Both the position numbers and the translations under genes were made by a program. Positions 1 through 7,400 of a DNA stretch of 29,116 bases are shown piece by piece (positions within the stretch are counted from its first letter, which is position 1; every line of letters begins with the position of its first letter). The stretch lies in assembly GCA_902478885.1 (NCBI GenBank), contig CABSMS010000015.1:1-29116 (forward strand), in the 5' to 3' direction. Below the pieces are notes generated by a model. The model saw nothing but the letters and a program-made list of their open reading frames with translations, was not told where the DNA came from and did no database searches. This stretch comes from an uncultured Collinsella sp. (GTDB taxonomy: Bacteria; Actinomycetota; Coriobacteriia; Coriobacteriales; Coriobacteriaceae).

Positions 1-44
1 ATGAGCGCTAGTCTCGTGGGCTCGGAGATGTGTATAAGAGACAG
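1..44 (+). other. Illumina Nextera adapter left on contig end
   Basis: Bases 26-44 equal the 19-base Tn5 mosaic end AGATGTGTATAAGAGACAG, and 11-25 equal the GTCTCGTGGGCTCGG arm of the Nextera i7 adapter. Bases 3-10 (GAGCGCTA) sit exactly where the 8-base i7 index belongs; from memory this is the complement of index N723. This is library-construction sequence and not part of the genome. The open frame running through it has a spurious start. Confidence 0.98.
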
Positions 45-45
45 G

Positions 46-1056
46 GGTTACACCGGTCCGTACTACCTGTGCCGCGATCACGGCGGTCCGTGGCAGCGCG
101 ACGAGGAGCGTAACGCCCACCTGCCCGAGGACGAGGCCATGGAGCTCGCCCGCAAGTCCTTCGTCGCCGACATGGAGGCGGGCTTTGACCTGCTGATGGT
201 CGACCCCACCAAGGACCCCTATCAGATCGGCAAGGTTATTCCGCTCGACGTGGTGCTTCGCCGCACGATCGATCTTATCGACTACCTTGAGCAGTACCGT
301 CGCGAGCATAACCTGCCCGAGGTTGCCTATGAGGTCGGTACCGAGGAGACCAATGGCGGCTTGACCTCTACCGATAAGTACGAGGAGTTCATTTCTCAGC
401 TGCAGCCCGAGCTCGAGAAGCGCGGCTGCCCCATGCCCACCTTTATCGTCGGCCAGACCGGTACGCTCACCCGTTGGACCGAGCAGGTCGGCCATTACAA
501 CTTCAAGAATGCCCGCGAGCTCGCCGACATGGCTAAGCGCTACGGCGTGGGCCTGAAGGAGCACAACGCCGACTATCTGGACGACGCGACGCTGCTCGAG
601 CACATCCCGGCACACGTGACCGCCTCCAACGTTGCTCCGCAGTATGGCACCGAGGAGACCCGCGCCTACCTCAAGCTCTGCGCCACCGAGCAGATCCTGG
701 TCGACAACGGTCTGTGCGATGACCCCTCCGACCTGTATCACACCCTGCTGGTCAAGGCTATCAAGACCGAGCGCTGGCGCAAGTGGATGACTGGCGACGA
801 CGTCAACCTGCAGGTCGACGACATTCTTGCCGACGATGAGCTCAGCCTGAAGATCCTGGATGTCTCCGGTCACTATGCGTTCAACGATCCCGAGGTCAAG
901 GAGCAGGTCGAGAAGCTCTACCGCAACCTCGCCGCTCAGGACATCGACGGCAAGCGCTTTGTCATCGAGCACATCAAGCGCCCGATTAAGCAGTACGTCG
1001 TCGGTCTTAACCTCAAGGGCGTCACGACCCGTATCGAGGCCGCTCTTGCCGAGTAA
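46..1056 (+). CDS. GatZ/KbaZ-like tagatose-bisphosphate aldolase family protein (5' partial)
   Basis: About 336 residues are present; the N-terminus is lost at the adapter junction. The protein resembles the PF08013 family, known as the non-catalytic subunit of class II D-tagatose-1,6-bisphosphate aldolase (GatZ/KbaZ) but also containing sugar epimerase-like members. Visible family features are a DHGGPW segment near the new N-terminus (compare DHLGP in GatZ), an EAGFDLLMVDPTK strand, EVGTEE, a QTGT segment and KEHNADYLDD (compare EAHSTDYQ in GatZ). It is the first gene visible of an operon that continues with transaldolase, split transketolase and a PTS EIIA, which supports a role in sugar or sugar-alcohol breakdown. 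The catalytic GatY/KbaY partner is not in the window and could lie to the left. The family call is fairly secure; the substrate is unknown. Confidence 0.65.
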   Translation, partial: GYTGPYYLCRDHGGPWQRDEERNAHLPEDEAMELARKSFVADMEAGFDLLMVDPTKDPYQIGKVIPLDVVLRRTIDLIDYLEQYRREHNLPEVAYEVGTEETNGGLTSTDKYEEFISQLQPELEKRGCPMPTFIVGQTGTLTRWTEQVGHYNFKNARELADMAKRYGVGLKEHNADYLDDATLLEHIPAHVTASNVAPQYGTEETRAYLKLCATEQILVDNGLCDDPSDLYHTLLVKAIKTERWRKWMTGDDVNLQVDDILADDELSLKILDVSGHYAFNDPEVKEQVEKLYRNLAAQDIDGKRFVIEHIKRPIKQYVVGLNLKGVTTRIEAALAE

Positions 1057-1113
1057 GTAGCTTTTCCTACGCGACGCCGGGCCTGGGGCATGTCCCAGCC
1101 GCAGGCCCGGCAC

Positions 1114-1149
1114 ATAGGACAAAGGGACATCCCCTTTGTCCTATTTTTT
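1114..1149 (+). terminator. Hairpin terminator after the GatZ-like gene
   Basis: A perfect 13-bp stem (1114-1126 with 1132-1144, 5-nt loop) ends in a run of six T (1144-1149). The core GACAAAGGG/CCCTTTGTC is shared with a hairpin at 20501-20525. It lies only 33 bases before the transaldolase start, so it may make the downstream genes partly independent of the first one. Confidence 0.8.
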
Positions 1150-1181
1150 GAGTTTTGGATTCCTTCGAAGGAGTTTGCACC

Positions 1182-1865
1182 ATGAAGTTCTTTATCGATA
1201 CCGCCAATCTGGACGAGATCGCCGAGGCCAAGAGCTGGGGCTGCCTGGCCGGTGTTACCACCAACCCGTCCCTGTACGCCAAGACCGGCGGCAAGCTTGC
1301 CGACTTTGAGCCGCATATGCTCAAGATTGCCGAGCTCTGCGAGGGCCTGCCCGTTTCCGCCGAGTCTACCGCTACCACTGCCGAGGGTATGATCGAGGAG
1401 GGCAAGCGCCTTGCCGCCCTCGCCCCCAACATCGTGGTCAAGCTTCCCGTGTGCGAGGCCGGCCTTGCCGCCTGCCGTGCGCTGGCCGATGCTGGCGTGC
1501 GCGTCAACATGACGCTCGTCTTCTCGCCGACGCAGGCCCTTATGGCCGCCAATGCCGGTGCTCGCTACATCAGCCCGTTTGTCGGTCGTTTCGATGACAT
1601 CGCCGAGGACGGTATCTCGCAGCTCGACAACGTCGTGACCTGCATTAAGAACTACGACTGGACGGGCAAGAACGTCGACGACACCGTCGAGATCATCACC
1701 GCCTCGGTTCGTACGCCCAACCACGTGACCCAGGCCGCGCTACTCGGTGCCGATATTGCGACCGTGCCCATGGCCGCTCTCAAGAAGTGCCTGCATCATC
1801 CGCTGACCGACCAGGGCCTCGCCTCTTTTGAGGCTGACTGGCAGAAGGTCGTCGCTCAGGCTTAA
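1182..1865 (+). CDS. fsa: FSA-type transaldolase / fructose-6-phosphate aldolase
   Basis: This 227-residue protein belongs to the short transaldolase class (MipB/TalC/FSA, usually 215-220 residues). It makes a Schiff base with ketose phosphates and either transfers a dihydroxyacetone unit (transaldolase) or releases it (F6P aldolase). The start FFIDTANLDEI and TTNPSLYAK (residues 3-34) are diagnostic. The Schiff-base lysine is K87 in VVKLPV, and NMTLVFSPTQA and YISPFVGR follow. The ATG at 1182 is chosen because GAAGGAG (1166-1172) precedes it at good spacing; an upstream in-frame ATG at 1155 has no such site. It is followed after 63 bases by the transketolase halves, so it probably serves the non-oxidative pentose phosphate pathway or a sugar-specific variant. 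Sequence alone does not separate transaldolase from aldolase activity. Confidence 0.92.
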   Translation: MKFFIDTANLDEIAEAKSWGCLAGVTTNPSLYAKTGGKLADFEPHMLKIAELCEGLPVSAESTATTAEGMIEEGKRLAALAPNIVVKLPVCEAGLAACRALADAGVRVNMTLVFSPTQALMAANAGARYISPFVGRFDDIAEDGISQLDNVVTCIKNYDWTGKNVDDTVEIITASVRTPNHVTQAALLGADIATVPMAALKKCLHHPLTDQGLASFEADWQKVVAQA

Positions 1866-1876
1866 CGAGTGGATTG

Positions 1877-1905
1877 CCCCGGCATCGCGTCATCCGGTGC
1901 CGGGG
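1877..1905 (+). promoter_or_regulatory. Intra-operon hairpin between transaldolase and transketolase
   Basis: CCCCGGCA (1877-1884) pairs perfectly with TGCCGGGG (1898-1905) across a 13-nt loop, followed by TTGTT. The weak T-run suggests partial termination or mRNA stabilisation rather than a full stop. Confidence 0.45.
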
Positions 1906-1928
1906 TTGTTCTCAAGAGAGGAATTCGT

Positions 1929-2759
1929 ATGACCAACCAGGAGCTGGCGAAGGTCGCCAATGAGGTCAGGAAGGGTGTCGTGACTGCGGTTCACGCGGCC
2001 AAGTCGGGACACCCGGGTGGATCGCTCGGTGCTGCCGACATCATGGCGTATCTGTACTTTGAGGAAATGAATATCGATCCTGCCGACCCTCACAAGGCCG
2101 ATCGCGATCGCTTTGTGCTCTCCAAGGGTCACGCGGCGCCGGGCCTGTATTCGGTGTTGGCAAATCGCGGCTATTTTCCCGTCGAAGAGCTCGAGACGCT
2201 GCGTCATATTGGCAGCCGACTGCAGGGCCATCCCAACATGAACGACGCCCCTGGCATCGATATGTCCACCGGATCGCTCGGTCAGGGCATCTCCGCCGCG
2301 GTTGGAATGGCACTCGCCGCAAAGCACTGGGGTGACAGCTACCGCGTCTACACGTTGCTGGGCGACGGCGAGTGCGAGGAGGGCCAGGTGTGGGAGGCGG
2401 CCATGTTTGCCGGCAACCATGCGCTCGACAATCTTGTTGCCGTCGTCGACCACAACGGCTTGCAGATTGACGGCACGATCGATGAAGTTAACTCGGCCAT
2501 GCCGCTCGCCGACAAGTTCCGCGCCTTTAAGTGGCATGTGATCGAGCTCGCCGACGGTAACGACATGGCGCAGATTGCCGCCGCCTTTGCCGAGGCCCGC
2601 AAAGTGAGCGACTCGCCCGTGGCCATTATCGCCGAGACGGTGAAGGGCAAGGGCGTCTCCTTTATGGAAAACCAGGTGGGCTGGCACGGCAAGGCGCCCA
2701 ACGATGAACAGTTTGAGCAGGCCATGGCCGAGCTCGCAGCGGCAGGGGAGGAGCTCTAA
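1929..2759 (+). CDS. Transketolase, N-terminal (thiamine diphosphate) subunit
   Basis: This 276-residue protein is the first half of a split transketolase, which moves two-carbon units between sugar phosphates using thiamine diphosphate. It shows KSGHPGGSLGAADI (residues 25-38), SKGHAAPGLY (65-74), STGSLGQG, and the ThDP/Mg motif GDGECEEGQVWEA ending in DHNGLQIDG. Full-length transketolases are about 660 residues; here the pyrimidine-binding and C-terminal domains are encoded by the next gene. The ATG at 1929 has AGAGAGGAA just upstream. The stop overlaps the next start (TAATG), so the two subunits are translationally coupled, as expected for a fixed-ratio complex in the cytoplasm. Split transketolases are known in archaea and many anaerobes, so this is not a frameshift. 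Confidence 0.95.
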   Translation: MTNQELAKVANEVRKGVVTAVHAAKSGHPGGSLGAADIMAYLYFEEMNIDPADPHKADRDRFVLSKGHAAPGLYSVLANRGYFPVEELETLRHIGSRLQGHPNMNDAPGIDMSTGSLGQGISAAVGMALAAKHWGDSYRVYTLLGDGECEEGQVWEAAMFAGNHALDNLVAVVDHNGLQIDGTIDEVNSAMPLADKFRAFKWHVIELADGNDMAQIAAAFAEARKVSDSPVAIIAETVKGKGVSFMENQVGWHGKAPNDEQFEQAMAELAAAGEEL

Positions 2760-3697
2760 TGGCAGACGTCAAGAAAGTCGCCACGCGCGTTAGCTATGGC
2801 GAGGCACTTGTCGAGCTGGGCAATGAGCGCGATGACTTTGTGGTTCTCGATGCCGACCTGGCCGCCGCCACGCAGACCGGTAAGTTTAAGGCTGCGCACC
2901 CTGAGCGCTTCTACGACGCCGGCATTGCCGAGAGCAACCTGATGGGGCTCGCCGCCGGCATCGCGACCACGGGCCACGTCGCCTTTGCGAGCACCTTTGC
3001 GATGTTTGCCGCCGGTCGCGCGTACGAACAAGTGCGTAATTCCATTGGCTATCCGCACCTCAACGTCAAAATCGGTGCCACGCATGCGGGTATCTCGGTC
3101 GGTGAAGACGGCGCCACGCATCAGTGCTGCGAGGACATCGCGCTCATGCGCACGATCCCGGGTATGACGGTAATCGTTCCCGCCGATGACATCGAGGCTC
3201 GCGCTTGCGTGCGCGCCGCCTATGAGTTTGAGGGCCCGGTTTACATGCGCTTCGGCCGCCTGGCAACACCGGTCATCAACGACTGCGAGGACTATGAGTT
3301 CAAGATTGGTCGCGGCGTGGTCGTGCGCGAGGGGTCCGATGTGACCATCATCGCTTGTGGCCTTATGGTCGCTGAGGCGCTTGAGGCTGCCGAGGCGCTC
3401 GCTGCCGATGGTATCGATGCCGAGGTCATCAATATGCACACGATCAAGCCGCTTGATGAGCGCCTGGTGGTTGCCAGCGCCAAGAAGACTGGTCGTGTGG
3501 TCACTGCCGAGGAGCATTCGATTATCGGTGGTCTTGGCGAGGCCGTGGCCTCGGTGCTCGCGGAGCAGCATCCGGTGCCGATGCGTCGCGTCGGCGTGCG
3601 CGATGTGTATGGCGAGTCCGGCCCTGCGGTCGATTTGCTGCACAAGTACGGTTTGGACGCCGACGGCATCGAAGCTGCGGTCAGGTCCGTGTTGTAA
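2759..3697 (+). CDS. Transketolase, C-terminal subunit
   Basis: This 312-residue protein is the second half of the split transketolase. It contains the pyrimidine-binding domain (VSYGEALVELG; the conserved glutamate is in GIAESNLMGLAAGIA) and the C-terminal domain (SDVTIIACGLMVAEALEAAEAL, then AEEHSIIGGLGEAVA). The start overlaps the stop of the N-terminal subunit by one base (TAATG). Together the two would equal one transketolase of about 588 residues. It is followed 11 bases later by a PTS EIIA gene, so these genes are almost certainly one transcript. Confidence 0.95.
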   Translation: MADVKKVATRVSYGEALVELGNERDDFVVLDADLAAATQTGKFKAAHPERFYDAGIAESNLMGLAAGIATTGHVAFASTFAMFAAGRAYEQVRNSIGYPHLNVKIGATHAGISVGEDGATHQCCEDIALMRTIPGMTVIVPADDIEARACVRAAYEFEGPVYMRFGRLATPVINDCEDYEFKIGRGVVVREGSDVTIIACGLMVAEALEAAEALAADGIDAEVINMHTIKPLDERLVVASAKKTGRVVTAEEHSIIGGLGEAVASVLAEQHPVPMRRVGVRDVYGESGPAVDLLHKYGLDADGIEAAVRSVL

Positions 3698-3708
3698 GGA
3701 AGGTTTCC

Positions 3709-4161
3709 ATGGGATTTGTATCTGCCAACCAAGTGACAATCGGGTATACCGCCGCCTCGCGCGAGGACGCCCTGCATTATTTGTCCGAGCAGGCCATCGA
3801 GCTCGGCTTTGCCGATGACGCATCTGCCGTAGAGGCCGCCTTCATTGCTCGCGAGAACGAGGCCGAGACCGGCCTTGTCGCCGGTTTTGCCGTTCCGCAT
3901 GCCAAAAGCGACGCGATCCACACGCCGGGCGTTGCCGTGCTTAAACTGACCGAACCCGTTGAATGGCCGAGCTTCGATGGGGTGCCCGTCGATGTTGCGC
4001 TCGCGCTGTACGTGCCCGCCGGCGAGGCCGGAACTACGCACCTGCGTCTGCTCTCCAAGGCTGCCGTGATGCTGATGGACGCCGGCTTCCGTGACAAGGT
4101 GCGCGCGAGCACCGATCCCGTTGAGATTGCGGAGCTCATCAATAGCGGACTCGAAGACTAG
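3709..4161 (+). CDS. PTS EIIA component, fructose/mannitol type
   Basis: This 150-residue cytoplasmic protein matches the EIIA-2 (fructose/mannitol) fold, PF00359. The phospho-accepting histidine is H64 in the segment AGFAVPHAKSDAI, and LARENE/LVAGF-type residues before it fit the family. It would pass phosphate from HPr to a cognate EIIB. No EIIB or EIIC is in the window; they may lie left of the contig end or elsewhere, or the protein may act as a regulatory EIIA. The ATG at 3709 follows AAGGAAGG (3696-3703), which overlaps the transketolase stop. It is the last gene of the sugar operon, ahead of a strong terminator. Confidence 0.88.
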   Translation: MGFVSANQVTIGYTAASREDALHYLSEQAIELGFADDASAVEAAFIARENEAETGLVAGFAVPHAKSDAIHTPGVAVLKLTEPVEWPSFDGVPVDVALALYVPAGEAGTTHLRLLSKAAVMLMDAGFRDKVRASTDPVEIAELINSGLED

Positions 4162-4203
4162 AACGGTCATCCCGTTCAATCAATTGATCCTTCTCCAAGG
4201 AAA

Positions 4204-4240
4204 AGGGCCGCGACGCCGTATGGGTGTCACGGCCCTATTT
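4204..4240. terminator. Bidirectional terminator between sugar operon and larE
   Basis: A 14-bp stem (4204-4217 with 4223-4236) has one C/A mismatch and one G-T pair. It carries A-rich sequence on the left and ATTT on the right. Its position between convergent genes fits two-way termination. Confidence 0.75.
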
Positions 4241-4293
4241 GCGTTTCCCCAGGTAAAACCTGCCAAAATAAACCTGTCCCTTATTGGCAGGTT
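4241..4293 (+). repeat. Dispersed hairpin repeat, copy A
   Basis: This is one of three copies in the window (also 7263-7315 inverted, and 9444-9490). The core is about 47 nt, with near-perfect arms AACCTGCCAA (4257-4266) and TTGGCAGGTT (4284-4293). The central part AAATAAACCTGTCCCTT is the same in the other copies apart from one base. The right arm overlaps the last bases of larE: its final TT plus the next A forms the larE stop codon. Confidence 0.85.
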
Positions 4294-5170
4294 ACTGATT
4301 CATGGCACCGTGAATGTAGGGGGTGACCTCGGGGGAGATATGGCCGCAGCCCAGCTCGCGCAGCGCGGACTCGATAGCGGCGGGCAGCGGGGTCTTGCCC
4401 TTGTCGTCGACGGCGGCACCGCCGAGGGCGGCGATCTTGGCGACATCTGCGGGTGCGGCCTCGATATGCATGCAGCCGCCGACCAGGCGTGCGCGGACCT
4501 GAGCTAAGTCAAGATCGTGCAGGTAATCCTCGCAGGCGCGGATTAAATCGACCTTCTCGCGCGTAAGCTCCTCGCCCGTGGGGACGCGCGTGGCAAGGCA
4601 GGCTCCCGCCGGCAGGTTCCAAACGGGATAGCCCCATGCGCGCAGCAGCTCGCGCTCTTCGTCCTTGGTAAAGCCGACCTCCATAAGGGGTGAGCGTACG
4701 CCGAGCTCTTCTGCCGCACGCATGCCGGGGCGGTAGTCACCGCGATCGCTTGCATTGCTGCCATCGATGACGGTGGGAAAGCCGAGCGACTTGGCGTGGT
4801 TGACGATGGCGGTAAAGCCAGCGTGCTTGCAGTGGTAGCAGCGATTGGCATCGTTGCAGGCTACTTGGGGGAGCTGCAGCTGATCGACCGAAAGATTGAG
4901 CACGGGGAGCTTAAAATGCGCCCCTTCATTGGCTTGTCCATCAACGGACCGCTCAAACGAGGCCTGTTCGGGCGTGCCGATGAGCGGCGTGGTGAGATGG
5001 ACGAGGAGGGTATTGGTAGGCATGATGCGGGCGCATACGGCGGCCAAAAAGCTGCTGTCGACGCCACCGGAAAACCCGATAGCCACGCGCCCGTATGCCA
5101 AAAGCAGCTGTTCGAGCGCCGATAGCTTGTCTTGAAGCTCCTCTGCGGGTGCCGTGGTGTCTAAAATCAT
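4292..5170 (-). CDS. larE: LarE-type sacrificial sulfur transferase (nickel-pincer cofactor synthesis)
   Basis: This 292-residue PP-loop ATPase adenylates and thiolates the nicotinate-derived precursor of the nickel pincer nucleotide used by lactate racemase-like enzymes. Visible motifs are the PP-loop FSGGVDSS (residues 33-40), NRCYHCK (C111, C114) and DGSNASDRGDYRPGMRAAEELGVRSPL, which is typical of LarE. The segment AGACLATR follows, with C191, probably at the position of the sacrificial cysteine of the Lactobacillus enzyme. Length fits the family (about 270-290). The start is the ATG at 5170, with AAGGA at 5178-5182 on the minus strand. No larA, larB or larC is in the window, so larE is an orphan here. 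It is divergent from the HAD gene at 5337. Confidence 0.88.
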   Translation of the reverse strand: MILDTTAPAEELQDKLSALEQLLLAYGRVAIGFSGGVDSSFLAAVCARIMPTNTLLVHLTTPLIGTPEQASFERSVDGQANEGAHFKLPVLNLSVDQLQLPQVACNDANRCYHCKHAGFTAIVNHAKSLGFPTVIDGSNASDRGDYRPGMRAAEELGVRSPLMEVGFTKDEERELLRAWGYPVWNLPAGACLATRVPTGEELTREKVDLIRACEDYLHDLDLAQVRARLVGGCMHIEAAPADVAKIAALGGAAVDDKGKTPLPAAIESALRELGCGHISPEVTPYIHGAMNQ

Positions 5171-5336
5171 GAAACGATCCTTACCATTGAGTACTCGGTC
5201 GAAAACTATAATCCTAATGCGTTACTTGCCATAAGTCTTCTATCTATGTAACGAAAGTGCAATATGCTATATACGTTATATACAAGTTTGTAAGTGCGGT
5301 AGAGTGGTAGTAACACAATCCGGTGAGGGGGCCGAT

Positions 5337-5987
5337 ATGATCAAGGCTGTTATTTTTGACATGGACGGAACGCTGGTCGACACCGAGCGTTTGGGGATTA
5401 AGGCCTGGAAGGCAGGCGCCGCTGAGCTGGGGCTCGCGATTGATGATGCGCTGATCCATCAGTTTATCGGTCGCACGCTGCCCGATGTCATGGACATCCT
5501 CGATAAGCATTACGGCAGCCACGAAACCACCGAGGCGGTCTATGTCCGCCACAAGGAGATTCGCGACGAGATGGTCAAGACCGAACTGGAACTTAAGGCC
5601 GGCGCCGCCGAGTGCCTAGACGAGCTGCTGGCTGCGGGCTATCACGTGGGTCTAGCGACGTCGTCGCGCCTCGTTACGGCCGAGCGCAACCTTAAGATGG
5701 TTGGCCTCTTTGACAAGTTTGAAACGGTAACGTGTGGCGAGGACGTCGTGCACGGCAAGCCCGATCCCGAGATGTATCTGCTCGCCTGCGAGCGCGCGGG
5801 CTTTGCTCCCGAGGAATGTGCCGTGGTCGAGGATTCGCGCAACGGTTGCGTCTCGGGCATTACGGCTGGCTGCCATGTCTTTGCCGTCCCCGATATCGTG
5901 CCGCTGCCGCAGGACGTGGTGGATGGCTGCGAGGCCGTGCTCGATACGTTGTTCGACCTGGCGGCGGCAATCAAGGCTGTGCGCTAG
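5337..5987 (+). CDS. HAD-superfamily hydrolase, beta-phosphoglucomutase/phosphatase-like
   Basis: This 216-residue cytoplasmic HAD subfamily IA protein is complete. Motif I is FDMDGTLVDTE with nucleophile D8 and acid/base D10, followed by a helical cap (about residues 17-85). Motif II is ATSS, motif III is the lysine of GKPDPEMY, and motif IV is VVEDSRNG. These features fit phosphatases or phosphomutases acting on small sugar phosphates (YcjU, PgmB, GS1 relatives). The substrate cannot be read from sequence. The ATG at 5337 follows GAGGGG (5325-5330). The gene is alone, between divergent larE and a convergent LacI-type regulator. Confidence 0.88.
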   Translation: MIKAVIFDMDGTLVDTERLGIKAWKAGAAELGLAIDDALIHQFIGRTLPDVMDILDKHYGSHETTEAVYVRHKEIRDEMVKTELELKAGAAECLDELLAAGYHVGLATSSRLVTAERNLKMVGLFDKFETVTCGEDVVHGKPDPEMYLLACERAGFAPEECAVVEDSRNGCVSGITAGCHVFAVPDIVPLPQDVVDGCEAVLDTLFDLAAAIKAVR

Positions 5988-6025
5988 AAAATTGCGGCGT
6001 TAAAACGAGCGATTGCTCACGTTTG

Positions 6026-6075
6026 CGCTTAAGCAAAAGGGACCCGGCAATGGTCGGGCCCCTTTTGCTTAAGCG
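6026..6075. terminator. Long bidirectional terminator
   Basis: A stem of about 21 bp (6026-6046 with 6055-6075, one A/C mismatch, 8-nt loop) contains AAAA/TTTT tracts inside both arms. It lies between the convergent HAD and LacI-type genes and fits termination in both directions. Confidence 0.85.
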
Positions 6076-6100
6076 GCGACTTAGCATACTCGCGGGCGTG

Positions 6101-7213
6101 CTATAGATACGCACCGAGGTTGATGGCCGTGGCGTCGGTCTGGCTGCTTGCCTGGGTGCTGGCGCGTTCCAGCAGGAACGGCCGCACGAGTTCTTGGCGG
6201 TTGATGTCCTCGATGGCCGTGACCGCGGTGACGGTGCGCGCGGCAGAGCTGATGTGGATATGCTTGGTCTTTGTCGGGACCTTGTTCTCGATTTGCTCCA
6301 TGAGCAATTGAACGCCCTTGCGGCCAATCTCGTAGCCCGGGGGCGCTACCGTAGTGAGCGGGACCGATCCGCTCCAAGCGAGCGGGTTGCCATCGCATCC
6401 GGCCACGCGAACCTGCTCGGGGACGGAGATGCCTTTGTCGACCAATGCCGAGATAACGCCCGAGGCCAGCACGTCGGTCAGGCCGACGACAAAATCGGGG
6501 CGTTCGTCGGCAGGGCGCCCGGCAATCTGAGCACCAATACTGTAGCCGTCGGCTGCGGTATTCCACTCTCCGGCGTCAATGACTTCAATTTTGATATCGG
6601 GGTGCAGGGCGAGCGCCTTATGAATGCCAAGGACGCGCAGGGTGAGTTGCATAAATGCTGCTCGGCCGACGACGACAATATGGTGCGCGCCGCGGGCGAT
6701 GGCAAGTTCGGCAATGATGCGACCCTGGGCCTCATTGTCGGCCGCTACGTAGTAGCCGGGCTCGGAGCAATGGATGTCCAGATGGACGATCGGCACGGGC
6801 ATCTTGGTCATGGCGGGGTGCCAGTCGGGGGATGCCATGGGCTGAACCATGACGCCGGACATCTGGGTGCCCATAAAGTAGCGCAGGTAATGGTCCTCGA
6901 GAATATCGTCGTTATCGGCGTTGGCGATGAGCAAGTCGTAGCCGTGCTTGCGGGCCTCGTTGTGGGCGCCGCTGGCGATTTGGAGCGAAAAGCCGTGATC
7001 GAGACGGGGGAGCACCAGGCCAAAGGACTTGGTGGCGCCGCCTGCGAGCTGACGGGCGCTTTGGTTGGGCAGGTAGCCAAGGCGATTGATGGTCTCGTTG
7101 ATGAGCTTGAGGGTCTCGGGGCGTAGCTTTTCGGGGTGGTTGAGCGCGTTGGAAACCGTGCCCAACGAAACCCCGGCCTCGCGCGCGACGTCGCTGATTT
7201 TTACCTTTGCCAT
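6101..7213 (-). CDS. LacI/GalR-family transcriptional regulator
   Basis: This 370-residue DNA-binding protein has the classic N-terminal LacI helix-turn-helix (KISDVAREAGVSLGTVSNAL, residues 5-24) and hinge (LGYLPNQSARQLAGG). A periplasmic-binding-protein-like sensor domain covers about residues 60-340 and includes GVMVQPMASPDW and VVGLTDVLASGVISAL. The start is the ATG at 7213, preceded on the minus strand by AAAGGGG (7219-7225). The reading frame stays open upstream, antisense to glmS, but that part is not LacI-like and has no reason to be translated. The ligand is probably a sugar or sugar phosphate. Its neighbours, a HAD enzyme and glmS, do not settle which genes it controls. Confidence 0.93.
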   Translation of the reverse strand: MAKVKISDVAREAGVSLGTVSNALNHPEKLRPETLKLINETINRLGYLPNQSARQLAGGATKSFGLVLPRLDHGFSLQIASGAHNEARKHGYDLLIANADNDDILEDHYLRYFMGTQMSGVMVQPMASPDWHPAMTKMPVPIVHLDIHCSEPGYYVAADNEAQGRIIAELAIARGAHHIVVVGRAAFMQLTLRVLGIHKALALHPDIKIEVIDAGEWNTAADGYSIGAQIAGRPADERPDFVVGLTDVLASGVISALVDKGISVPEQVRVAGCDGNPLAWSGSVPLTTVAPPGYEIGRKGVQLLMEQIENKVPTKTKHIHISSAARTVTAVTAIEDINRQELVRPFLLERASTQASSQTDATAINLGAYL

Positions 7214-7262
7214 AGCGGCCCCTTTGATGCGTTTCAAGTACAAGCCAGATTGTAGCATCCCA

Positions 7263-7315
7263 AACCTTCCAAAAAGGGACAGGTTTATTTTGGCAGGTTT
7301 TATCTGGGGAAACGC
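7263..7315 (-). repeat. Dispersed hairpin repeat, copy B
   Basis: On the minus strand this copy reads the same as the copies at 4241-4293 and 9444-9490: CCCCAGATAAAACCTGCC, then the shared centre, then TTGGAAGGTT. One base in the right arm breaks the stem (GGAAGG instead of GGCAGG). It sits between the divergent LacI-type gene and glmS, so it is not a terminator here. Confidence 0.85.
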
Positions 7316-7328
7316 TGTTGCCAGCGCG

Positions 7329-7363
7329 ACCACCACGAAGGGGGCAGGTACCTTTGTGGTGGT
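7329..7363 (+). repeat. Strong hairpin upstream of glmS
   Basis: ACCACCACGAAGG (7329-7341) pairs with CCTTTGTGGTGGT (7351-7363), a 13-bp stem with one G-T pair and a 9-nt loop. It has no T-run and lies upstream of the likely promoter. It looks like another dispersed palindrome or a regulatory structure rather than a terminator. Confidence 0.65.
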
Positions 7364-7400
7364 TTGGACCGGCTGGACGTGTGTGCATCGGGTGGTATCT

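Noticed and set aside
1929..3697. Split transketolase as a frameshifted single gene
   Set aside because: Both halves have complete domain borders, their own starts and a TAATG coupling typical of genuine two-subunit transketolases.
2756..3823. Minus-strand frame of about 355 codons opposite transketolase C
   Set aside because: Antisense shadow: the plus strand encodes an unambiguous enzyme with motifs, and no ribosome site or domain supports the minus frame.
5261..5285. AT-rich near-palindrome TATATACGTTATATA between larE and the HAD gene
   Set aside because: It is not a true inverted repeat over its centre, and AT-rich promoter sequence between divergent genes is enough to explain it.
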